DNA from: Poecilobothrus nobilitatus
Lineage: Eukaryota > Arthropoda > Insecta > Diptera > Dolichopodidae
Length of the DNA stretch: 64,000 bases
Assembly (NCBI GenBank): GCA_947095535.1
Contig: OX352772.1
Location: forward strand, 251,925,946 to 251,989,945
Reading direction: 5' to 3'
Part shown: in pieces, positions 56,322-64,000 of the stretch
How the letters are laid out: each line of letters opens with the position of its first letter
How positions within the stretch are numbered: position 1 is the first letter of the stretch
The notes under the pieces: generated by a model
The model's input: the letters and a program-made list of their open reading frames with translations, nothing else
The model's database searches: none
What the model was told of the DNA's origin: nothing
Position numbers and translations under genes: made by a program

Positions 56322-56645
56322 TTATTTTATAAAATTTCCGATTATTCCTGATAGTACTGCACCAAGAAGTGTAGGTAAAAATCCACCACTTTGAATAATG
56401 ATTTTCCTTTTACTATTTACAGATTTTTGGCGGCAAATGAGGGATCTCAATTCCTTTTTATACTTTCGTAATTGGGTTGTTGATTTTTTACTTAGATTAC
56501 AATTACCTTTTAAAATATTTAAAGCAATTTCACAAAATGTTTTGATTACTTCAGGGTCACAATGTTTTATAACTACTTTTTGAAATTTCGGTTTAGAGCT
56601 TTTTAATAGGTGCAATATATGACGGTTGACATTCAAACGTTTCAT
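56322..56645 (-). CDS. Small Polinton protein ending in a GGFLP hydrophobic segment
   Basis: 107 codons from ATG 56645. A helical, basic first half (HILHLLKSSKPKFQKVVIKH), a CEIALNILKGNCNL segment, TQLRKYKKELRSL, and a C-terminal QSGGFLPTLLGAVLSGIIG that is hydrophobic and Gly-rich and could insert in a membrane. Proteins with the same 'NiL.G...L......L..yk..lr.L ... GGFLP.LL' plan are very common in invertebrate Polinton-type loci. Role unknown; a membrane-active virion peptide is an inference. The gene overlaps the ATPase 3' end by ~53 bp and is intact. Confidence 0.6.
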   Translation of the reverse strand: MKRLNVNRHILHLLKSSKPKFQKVVIKHCDPEVIKTFCEIALNILKGNCNLSKKSTTQLRKYKKELRSLICRQKSVNSKRKIIIQSGGFLPTLLGAVLSGIIGNFIK

Positions 56646-57267
56646 ATTCTTTGCCAAATTGTTCTAATTGATCTCTTGTACAAAAACACAAACCTTTTCC
56701 AAATATATCACTTCTTAATCGAAATATATCATTAACGTCTTGAGTAAGATCTATTAATATATACCCGTATGGTTCTGACGTCACTTCATTATATACTTTT
56801 TCAAATGCTTTGCTTTGATTGGGATATATTTGGCGAGCTAGAGGTAATATCAGCGATTTATCTCTTGGATTTTTGAAAAGTACTAGATATTTACAGTTAA
56901 GCGAAATATCTCTCGAAAATTTACTCTGGTGAAAAACATTTTGTGTTACAAATATTACAGATAAATTTCTATGATGTGATCCTCTAGTAAATAAATCACA
57001 TACATACTTATCATGGGAATTTAACATCATATCATCGATAATAATTAACAAAGGTTCTTGATTGTCATTAAAATCCGGAGTAGTGTTACTATATTCCACA
57101 TCTTTTAAATATTTTAGAACGGCATTTTTGTCTGGATTACACCAAATATTTCTATTAGTATGTGGTTGTATATTTTCTTTTTTATACTTTATTAAATTAT
57201 GAATAAAAGTGGTTTTACCACAGCATGATGGCCCCGCTACCATCATTGTAAATGGATGAAATAGCAT
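56593..57267 (-). CDS. ATP: FtsK/HerA-type packaging ATPase (ATP)
   Basis: This would pump element DNA into capsids. 224 codons from ATG 57267 (an upstream GTG at 57291 is less likely). Walker A is VAGPSCCGKTTFIH (~9-22), Walker B is LLIIIDDMM (~72-80), a sensor-like VIFVTQNVF lies at ~105-113, and the family blocks YLVLFKNPRD and PYGYILIDL follow in order. Length and motif order fit Polinton ATPases. It is intact and transcribed away from the gene at 57387. A second, inverted fragment of it lies at 58705-58980. Confidence 0.85.
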   Translation of the reverse strand: MLFHPFTMMVAGPSCCGKTTFIHNLIKYKKENIQPHTNRNIWCNPDKNAVLKYLKDVEYSNTTPDFNDNQEPLLIIIDDMMLNSHDKYVCDLFTRGSHHRNLSVIFVTQNVFHQSKFSRDISLNCKYLVLFKNPRDKSLILPLARQIYPNQSKAFEKVYNEVTSEPYGYILIDLTQDVNDIFRLRSDIFGKGLCFCTRDQLEQFGKEYETFECQPSYIAPIKKL

Positions 57268-57386
57268 AGTTGTATTAGTTAAAAATAGCACTGTTAACCT
57301 ATATTTATATGAAAAGCTCTTTTGCCAAAGTGAATATAAATGTAAATTTATTTATTCTAATGAGTATTCTTACACAAACCGTCGAC
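57268..57386. promoter_or_regulatory. Divergent promoter region between ATPase and the plus-strand gene
   Basis: About 120 bp separate the ATPase ATG (minus) from ATG 57387 (plus). It contains TATTTATATG (57302-57311) and AT-rich tracts that could serve as TATA boxes in either direction. No experimental-grade motif is identifiable. Confidence 0.3.
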
Positions 57387-57879
57387 ATGGTTAAACGAGT
57401 TCTCATAGTTGATCTACAATTTTTACAAGGAAATGAAAAGCAATATTTCCTAAAAGAATTAGCCATACTTGAAAAAGGAAGTTTAATTCCAACTGTCTAT
57501 CACTTCAAAGCACCGTACCCCTCAGAGGAACTTAGTCCGGTTATGAAATATAATAACCAGTATTGCGAAAATAAAATAAATGGACTTAAATGGAATAACG
57601 GTCTAGTTGAATATTTAGATGTAAAATGTATATTAAAACACTATTTAGAGTCAGCTGAAAAAATTTATGTTAAAGGAGAACAAAAAAAAACTATTCCTTC
57701 AAAAGTACATTGACAGTGATAAAATTGAAGATTTAAGCAGAAACTTGCCGTCATTACAAAAGATTGATAACTTTAAATCAAATTGTCCTATACACTTATT
57801 AAACAACAATTTCAGATGTGCTGTTAAAAATTGTTATAATGTATATATGTATCTTTTAAAAGAAAAAATATTAGATTAA
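57387..57879 (+). pseudogene. Polinton RNase H-like family gene, paralogue 2, frameshifted
   Basis: From ATG 57387: MVKRVLIVDLQFLQGN, YFLKELAILE, VYHFKAPYPSEELSP, WNNGLVEYLDV and KIYVKGEQKK. At a run of nine A (57683-57691) the frame shifts to one that reads FLQKYIDSDKIEDLSRN and ends with a Cys/His-bearing RCAVKNCYN block and a stop at 57879. The 'DLQ...KELAI...PP/AP...W..G...VYVKG.(E/Q)K' pattern is familiar from other insect Polinton-type loci. An RNase H-like/exonuclease role is inference. A one-base homopolymer slip is the only break, so an assembly error cannot be excluded. Confidence 0.5.
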
Positions 57880-58002
57880 GACAGCACAGATTTCTATAAA
57901 ATTGCAAAATATTTTCAAATAAAAAATTATTTCAAACATATAAATAAATTTGTTTTATTTTTTTTTAACACAACATAAGAATATACATCTTTTTTTTGTT
58001 CT

Positions 58003-58700
58003 ACATTCTTACATATCAATAAAATCTAAAAATACTAATAATTTTTTCTTTCCTCTTCTTTAAATATTTCATCAGAACAAAAAAGAAAAGAAAAAAATTC
58101 ATCTCAAAATATCAATTTGGTCAAGGTTGATTCAGATTTAAAAACCAGCTTTGCACTTTTTTGTTTTAATTTTAAAAATTCACAAAGGTACACTTAATTT
58201 GTTTAAATTTTTCTCTTTACATTTTATAAAAACGCATTTTTTCTTACTATTTCCATTCACGCCTATTACTTAAACCACATGTTAGATATTTTTGATTTCC
58301 TGTTTGTTTTCTTTTTATTCATATTTTTATCAACATTCTTACATAACAATAAAATCTTATACGGTGATACTCGCAATTAATTAATGGTTTTTATTTCCTC
58401 TTCTTTAAATACTTCATAAAAAAAAGAAAAAACAACAAAAAAAGAAAAAAAAAATGCATCTCAAAAAAAAATCTCGTTTTTATAAAATGTAAAGAGAAAA
58501 ATTTAAACAAATTAAGTGTACCTTTGCGAATTTTTAAAATTAAAACAAAAAAGTGCAAAGCTGGTTTTTAAATCTGAATCAACCTTGACCAAATTGATAT
58601 TTTGAGATGAATTTTTTTCTTTTCTTTTTTGTTCTGATGAAATATTTAAAGAAGAGGAAAGAAAAAATTATTAGTATTTTTAGATTTTATTGATATGTAA
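58003..58700. repeat. Large inverted repeat (~230-bp arms) at the Polinton right end
   Basis: 58003-58232 (TTCTTACATATCAATAAAAT ... TTTTATAAAAA) is reverse-complemented at 58474-58700 with one mismatch noticed. The ~240-bp spacer holds a diverged direct copy of the first part of the arm (58331-58475, from ACATTCTTACATAACAATAA). Beyond the right arm the inversion continues directly into ATPase sequence, skipping ~770 bp of the original order. Confidence 0.9.
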
Positions 58701-58704
58701 GAAG

Positions 58705-58980
58705 GGGCCATCATGCTGTGGTAAAACCACTTTTATTCATAATTTAATAAAGTATAAAAAAGAAAATATACAACCACATACTAATAGAAATATTTGGTGT
58801 AATCCAGACAAAAATGCCGTTCCAAAATATTTAAAAGATGTGGAATATAGTAACACTATTCCGGATTTTAATGACAATCAAGAACCTTTGTTAATTATTA
58901 TCGATGATATGATGTTAAATTCCCATGATAAGTATGTATGTGATTTATTTACTAGAGGATCACATCATAGAAATTATATT
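58705..58980 (+). pseudogene. Inverted duplicate of the ATPase N-terminal half
   Basis: On the plus strand it repeats ATPase residues from GPSCCGKTTF through FTRGSHHRN, ~89 residues, with only two amino-acid differences noticed from the copy at 56593-57267. It has Walker A and B but no start and no C-terminus. It belongs to the inverted duplication of the element's right end. High identity says the duplication is much younger than the element's decay at 20.8-26.0 kb. Confidence 0.85.
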
Positions 58981-59009
58981 TTATAAATTTTGCATTAATT
59001 TTGTTGATT

Positions 59010-59165
59010 CTTTATCTAAGATGTAAAAAACCAGTTTGCACTTTTTTTAATTTTAAAGAAACGTATAGGTACATTTTTTTTTCTCTTTACATTGTATTAA
59101 AAAGCAGTTTTTTTTCCTACTATTTTCCTGCATACCTATTACTTAAACCAAGTATACAATCTTTA
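59010..59165 (+). repeat. Diverged third copy of the Polinton end repeat
   Basis: AAAAACCAGTTTGCAC, TTTCTCTTTACAT and CTACTATTTTCC...CCTATTACTTAAACCA follow the same order as 58140-58290, in direct orientation and with ~80 percent identity by eye. It lies just beyond the inverted duplicate. Confidence 0.65.
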
Positions 59166-59175
59166 TAAACAACTG

Positions 59176-59291
59176 ACGATCGCCGCCAGTCTGACTTACT
59201 TTTTAAATGACCTTGACATACTTCCTGTCTGGCCTTCCGGGTGGCCTTGACCTACTTCTGGGTGACCTTGACCTACTAACCTGTCTGGCCC
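59176..59291 (+). repeat. GC-rich degenerate minisatellite of CCTTGACCTACTTC words
   Basis: TGACCTTGACATACTTC, GGCCTTGACCTACTTC and TGACCTTGACCTACTAAC, separated by CTGTCTGGCC words, give a ragged ~28-30-bp repeat. Its GC content stands out sharply from the flanking DNA. Confidence 0.6.
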
Positions 59292-59310
59292 AAGTGCCTA
59301 CCTATCTACT

Positions 59311-59597
59311 CTTGTTTTTATTTTATAAATTTTTTAATATACATATTTAAAAAAAAAGTGTTTACATGATTTGGATGTCTATATATGGACTCTAAAATTT
59401 TTGTTTACTTATTGGTTTTAAGTTAAGTTTTTTTTTTGTTTTTAAAAATTGGATTCATTAATTTAAATTAACAATAATCATAATTTAACATTAGGTACTT
59501 GTTTTTATTTTATAAATTTTTTAATATACATATTTAAAAAAAAGTGTTTACATGATTTGCATGTCGATATATGAACTCTAAAATTTTTGTTTTAAAT
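59311..59597 (+). repeat. Direct repeat, ~100 bp, spaced 187 bp
   Basis: CTTGTTTTTATTTTATAAAT through GACTCTAAAATTTTTGTTT at 59311-59412 recurs at 59498-59597 with about five differences. No gene is seen. Confidence 0.8.
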
Positions 59598-59721
59598 CCT
59601 AATTAATTAATTTAAAAAATTTAATTAATTAATCAATTACTTTTCATTACAAAAAATAAAGAAATACAGAATTATTATTTAATTACTTGTATTTTAGAAA
59701 ATTATGAGACATTTTTAAAGT

Positions 59722-61850
59722 TTATTGAATGGTATGCAATAACGGTATAAAAACTTTTGCGTGGTTTCTGTATGGAACTGCAACTAGTTTGAATTTTATA
59801 TCACAAAGTGATAATAATTTTGGTTCCTTTTCTTCACAATTTGAAACATAAATGTTTAAATGAGAAGATCTAATTGGTGTTATAAAAAAAACTTCAATAC
59901 AATCCAAGCTGCTTCCATAAATTAAATAATTGGAATCACATAAAATAACATTTTTCATTTCAAAAATTTCAAAAACCATTTATTTTGCACTTCATGGTTT
60001 AAAGTAAAACCATCACGTAACTCGATTTCAAAATAAAATTTTTTGGTTTGACGTGGCAATTTTTTTGAGACTATTCCTTTGCTTTCGTTTTCTTTTTTCA
60101 AAATAGGATAAGTTGTCGAGTTTTTTGATATTTTTTTAACAGTAATTTCGCTTATTCTCCTTGCTACTTGTGAAAGAGGAAATTTCCCCATACGCAATAA
60201 ACGTTTTATTTCAAATAATTTATTTTCAAATGGGTAGGCGCTGATTGAGGGCAATGAACCATACCTATTGACATCATTAACTACATGAGTCAAATTATGA
60301 ACATTACTGGTTATGTATTCCTCTCCATAAATTTCAATATAATTTTCAACATAATGTTCAAACAAAACTTTAGCAACGTGTAAAAGGTCAAAATATTGAA
60401 CAGATGAGCATATAGTAACAGCACAAAATAGTACCAAAAAATGTTCGTAAGCATTATACGGTAAGAAATCTTTTAATATTACAATTCCGACGTAATGCAA
60501 AAATGTACTATACTCTACACCTTTCCAATAAGCGAAGCATTCTAAACCCCTGACAGCTCTATGAATCTCTTTAGGCGTTTTACATTGAATCAATAATTGA
60601 GAAATTTTGTTGATTTCATTTGCACTCCATTTAATTTTACGTTTATAAGATCCATCTCTCCATCCTAATAAACACTTTTTGACTACTCCAAGATGAATAA
60701 GATGAAGTGAATCAGCAACAATAAATGTTTCGATAATATCAATGGGCAGATCTTCTAGGGGACTCTTATATTTTTGGTGGAATTCATATTCTTTACTTCG
60801 AAATTTTTTATATGTTCTCAAAGGAAAATCATAACGTGGAAAAATATTACAGTGAGAAATATGAGAATATTCGCCAATGGTAGTACATTTGAGACAACCA
60901 TGTTGACCATTAAAATTGGCTACTCCTGAAAAGAGAAGTATTAAAATTTAAATAATTAATATCATATTAATTTTTTTACATTTTTATTGCTTAGAAAAAT
61001 ATGTTGCATAAAAACGTCAGTACCTTTTATAAATGCGCGAGCTGGTGAGTCGCATATAAAACATCTTATTGAAACTTTAATTTGATGTTTTCCAATACCA
61101 ATTCCATGTTCCGAAATATTCTTCATCTCCGCCCAAATTGCTGTAAATATTCTTCCGCTGAACTCGGTTTAGTTTTTCCGTGATAAATTCCTATTACCAT
61201 TAGATCGAAATCGTTTATTTCATGAATATTGAATAAAATCGGCCAAAATTCGTCTTTACTGCTTCTGAAAAGTGGTAGTCCGTCTATGTTAATGTTTACT
61301 GAAATTGATCTTGATTGTGTAATATTCGAAAAGTAATTTTTCAAACAAAGTTCCATTCCTTGATGCCAATAAAGCCCATCTCCAATTTTTGAAAAAATTA
61401 TTTCTTTAGTAGTTGGTGTTAAAAGTATTGTTCGCGGATCACTCGGCAAATTAGCATTTAATTTATTCTTCAAAATTTTTAAAAGAGCTGTAAAGGAACT
61501 TTGTCTAATGTTAAAATTAATTGCCCACTTTTGCAGTTCGTCCTGAACATGAACGTTATCATCTTCAATAGTGTCATTATCAGATATATCTTCCAATTCA
61601 ACATTCCAATTGTTTCTCGTTAACTAATTAAATAAAAAATCACAAAAATGAAATTGGGATGAAATAATATGTACAGCGATACTACCATATCATCATTTTC
61701 CATAGAATGACATGTGGTTGAAATGTTGAAATTAGTCTCCTTATTAAAATATTGAAGAATTCCCTTTGCATTTTTGACTTCTTTATTTCCTCCTATTGTA
61801 GTTAAGTAACGCTTGTTTGTTTTTTTTTCACCTGTCTTGAGTAGCTGCCA
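59722..61850 (-). pseudogene. DUF4218/TNP2-like (CACTA-like) transposase with introns, two frameshifts
   Basis: Exons on the minus strand: ~61850-61686, 61623-61024 and 60925-59722. Introns of 62 bp (61624-61685) and 98 bp (60926-61023) have GT-AG ends and splice in frame. Domains: WAINFNIRQSSFTALLKIL, LPSDPRTILLTPT, INIDGLPLFRSSKDEFWPIL and VIGIYHGKTKP; then a zinc-ribbon-like CFICDSPAR/GQHGCLKCT pair bridging the second intron; then DSLHLIHLGVVKK, LECFAYWKGVEYSTFLHYVG, SNVHNLTHVVNDVNRYG and SAYPFENKLFEIKRLLR. This is a widespread insect family of transposase-like genes resembling TNP2/DUF4218 proteins of CACTA elements. Frameshifts fall near 61124 and 59965. The superfamily name is tentative. 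Upstream exons may exist. Confidence 0.65.
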
Positions 61851-62340
61851 CTATTTTTAAATTTTTTCCATAAAATAGTATTCACTTTCGAAATTAAGAG
61901 AATTTTAAATTTAAATGCATAAATTTAGTAAAATTGTTAAAATGCTAAAATTTTTTTATTTGTCAAAACTCTAAATGCCAAAAGATTATGTATAAAAGTT
62001 TTTATCATGATTTTTACACAGCATGTTGCTGTATAAATATCTTTACCGAAACGAACATGTTATATGTAAATATGCTGTAAACTCAATCGTTAAAAGTGAT
62101 ATAGAGCCGATATCTTAGCTAAAAAATAAATTTGTATATTTCTTTGAACGACAGATAATACAAAGGTATTTACAAAAGGAATTTACGAGGAAATCATTGC
62201 ATAGAATAAAAAATCGTAATGAAAACATATTTACGACAGCAAAATATTTTACAGCTAATTCGTTATATTTTAAGCTAATATACAAAACTTTTGTTACTGA
62301 ATAACTTATTTACAGCTGTTATACAACACTCTGTGACTTC
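61851..62340. other. AT-rich stretch, no gene seen
   Basis: No open frame with family resemblance. It may include the 5' part of the transposase locus. Confidence 0.4.
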
Positions 62341-63060
62341 TTAGCTGTGGAAATGTTACTTGGGATCTTTGTCAAAGTTTCACTAAAGATGGTCGCTTTT
62401 TTATCGCATGATCCAAAATGTCGCATAGTTAGTGGAATTCTAATAATACTATTTCTAAATCCAATTTTATTATATTTTAATAATGTTGTACTTTTAACTT
62501 CATCATTTAAGCTATGGAGTACTGCAATTTGGACAATAATACTTTCGTGATCACTTACTTTTAACGAATTATCAATTTTTGATGTGATTTTATTGGAATT
62601 CTTTGTAATTATAAAATCTATTAATGTACTCCTTATTCATGGTTATTCTAGTTGGTTGATTTAGCATTTGTTTGATCAAATCAAACAAATCCTGCATCGC
62701 TTATTATTTCTAACATTTTTAATTTCTTGGAAGAATTATTCAACCAATTAATATTAAAATCACCAACAATTAACACATCATAATTTAATTCGGTCAATTC
62801 ATCCATTATTCTACTAAAACTATCATAAAATTCATTTTAAGTGTATGTCTGATTGGCCGATTTGTATACTATTACTAAGTAAATTACTATTGATTTCATA
62901 TATACTGATAAAATTAAACACCACAAATTTAATCCAATGCAAATTTTTTAATAACTTCATAATTCCAAGACATGCTTACGTAACATAAAACACCACCTGT
63001 ATGTCTAGAGTTCGAATCAACTCTTATTATATTATAGCCATTTATCTGCACTAAGTTAGC
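62341..63060 (-). pseudogene. LINE endonuclease fragment
   Basis: Minus-strand order: INGYNIIRVDSNSRHTGGV (63040-62985), then ELTELNYDVLIVGDFNINWL (62800-62740) with the GDFN catalytic Asp/Asn, then SDHESIIVQIAVLHSL (62555-62510), the catalytic His box. This is an APE-like endonuclease of a Jockey/CR1-like LINE. Stops and shifts separate the pieces, and no RT follows downstream at 62341. Its AT-rich codons resemble LINE A more than LINE B, so it may be another copy of the A family. Confidence 0.65.
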
Positions 63061-63315
63061 TTCACCTTCTTCATATTAATGTAACTATTTTTTTTATTTA
63101 CTTTTTTTATTTATATAATATGTACCTAGGTCGATAAAATTATTTATTGCCTATTTTAATCAAATTAAATTAGTTTTATTTAAAAAACTTCATAAAATGT
63201 ATAAAATAAAGGAACTCTAATATATTAAAAGAAAAACTTGTTTTTGTTATTTAATTTGCACACTTATAAGATTGAAATGCATACATATATCTTTCTATGG
63301 TATAGTTTATTAATG
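63061..63315. other. AT-rich stretch, no gene seen
   Basis: Nothing recognised. Confidence 0.4.
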
Positions 63316-63430
63316 CATAGCATTCTACATGCCATCAAAGTCATGCATTCTACATGTCTTTTTAATCATGCATCCTACATGCCTTCCCAGTCATACCTTC
63401 TAGATGCCTTCCCAGTCTTGCATTCTGAAT
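63316..63430 (+). repeat. Tandem repeat, period 25-26 bp, ~4.5 copies
   Basis: CAT(A/G)CATTCTACATGCC...AGT units start at 63316, 63342, 63367, 63392 and 63417. Open frames through it follow the repeat and are not called as genes. Confidence 0.8.
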
Positions 63431-63448
63431 CACTCAAAGGGAAGCTTC

Positions 63449-63548
63449 CGCAGTAAAAGTAAGAACGCGTTGCTTCTTTCTGCGAACATCTATATGAAAA
63501 AAGAAGCAATAAAAGAATGGAACAGGAAGCGCTTCTTACCTTACTGCG
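63449..63548. repeat. Imperfect hairpin of ~100 bp
   Basis: CGCAGTAAAAGTAAGAACGCG at the left is matched by GCGCTTCTTACCTTACTGCG at the right, and TTGCTTCTTT/AAAAGAAGCAA pair inside. It could be a small palindromic element or an inverted duplication. Confidence 0.6.
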
Positions 63549-63779
63549 AATGCATCCAGCATGCATGCAAACAAAAAATCTATTGCTCTTATTAACGTAC
63601 GTAATGTGCATATGTATAATGCAACAAACAAAAATTTAAAAATGATGTTTGTTTGTTTCATGAAAAAGAAACTAAAAATGAAACTAAACTAAATGTCTAA
63701 AATTATATATATTTAGTTTTATCGATAGCTAATTAAAAAGGCAACAACAAACACACATATGTCAAGGCAAATTTCATAT

Positions 63780-64000
63780 TTTAATTTTACTCTGTAATAA
63801 TTCTGTTAAAAAATCTGTAATATGTTAAACAGTTACAAAGCCATGTCAAGGCAAATTTTATATGTTTATTTTCATATTTAATAATTCTGTTAAAAAATCT
63901 GTGATATTTTTGTATGAAAATATTATTTTGCTAATTTAGTTAACTTCTCTGCTGTTTTTTGGCATTATTAGAATCATGTATTGTCACCGGAATCTAAACT
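63780..64000 (+). repeat. Dispersed repeat, copies 2 and 3 (partner of 2545-2700)
   Basis: AATTCTGTTAAAAAATCTGT occurs at ~63799 and again at ~63882. The second is followed by TTTTTGTATGAAAAT and ATCATGTATTGTCACCGG as in the copy near 2.6 kb. It runs off the window end. Confidence 0.55.

Larger units (their letters stand above)
46117..59165. mobile_element. Polinton/Maverick (adintovirus-like) element, decaying
   Basis: This has the gene set that defines the group: protein-primed DNA polymerase B and retroviral-type integrase on the plus strand, then adenain-type protease, major and minor capsid proteins, a basic virion protein and the packaging ATPase on the minus strand. Boundaries are minimal, since no clean outer terminal inverted repeat or 6-bp target duplication was found. 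The left limit is the polymerase start and the right limit the last copy of the terminal repeat. The span of ~13 kb is a little short for the usual 15-20 kb. Polymerase, integrase and both capsid genes carry stops, frameshifts or deletions. Confidence 0.85.

Noticed and set aside
63238..63611. Overlapping ORFs near the window end
   Set aside because: They translate the 25-bp tandem repeat and the hairpin and appear on both strands.

Overview
This window looks like repeat-rich, very AT-rich eukaryotic DNA, most likely from an insect and probably a fly. The reasons are short GT-AG introns of 50-100 bp, TACA/CATA-type microsatellites, a 'gacggacggacg ... gggtata' block of the kind common in dipteran repeats, and a dense mixture of insect transposons. 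I see no intact single-copy host gene. Almost everything recognisable is a mobile element or its remains, often nested, and most reading frames are broken.

Layout: 0-6 kb holds a LINE ORF1 fragment, duplicated AT-rich repeats and a decayed Jockey-like LINE (2.96-6.06 kb). 6.1-20.56 kb is a tandem array of four nearly identical 3.6-kb units, each carrying a 636-bp inverted-repeat element flanked by TAA. 20.8-26.0 kb holds scraps of an older Polinton (integrase tail, ATPase 5' region) around a piggyBac transposase present as an inverted duplication with a LINE fragment inside it. 27.26-30.17 kb is a THAP/P-element-like transposon with unusually long (~160 bp) terminal inverted repeats. 30.5-34 kb holds a tRNA-derived SINE-like piece, a BEL/Pao integrase remnant and fold-back repeats. 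34.7-40.8 kb is a minus-strand LINE split by a 3.9-kb plus-strand LINE with a 7-bp target-site duplication. 42.2 kb has a degenerate tRNA-like sequence. 43.29-44.43 kb is a hAT-type non-autonomous element whose body matches part of the 3.6-kb array unit in inverted orientation. 44.5-45.9 kb is a decayed multi-exon gene of a DUF4806-associated insect type.

The main item is a Polinton/Maverick (adintovirus-like) element at about 46.1-59.2 kb. Plus strand: protein-primed DNA polymerase B, then a chromodomain integrase, then small accessory ORFs. Minus strand: adenain-type protease, capsid genes, a basic minor virion protein, a small GGFLP protein and the packaging ATPase. Two genes that look like diverged paralogues (an RNase H-like family judged only by resemblance) lie at 52.8-53.2 and 57.4-57.9 kb. 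In a working element, polymerase and integrase would copy and insert the DNA, while ATPase, protease and capsid proteins would build particles. Here the polymerase, integrase and both capsid genes are broken, while protease, ATPase and several small ORFs remain open. The right end is an inverted duplication that carries a second ATPase fragment.

After it come short GC-rich and AT-rich repeats, a spliced DUF4218/TNP2-like (CACTA-like) transposase gene with two frameshifts (59.7-61.85 kb), a LINE endonuclease fragment (62.3-63.1 kb) and small repeats to the end.

All family assignments are by eye from motifs; no database search was run.
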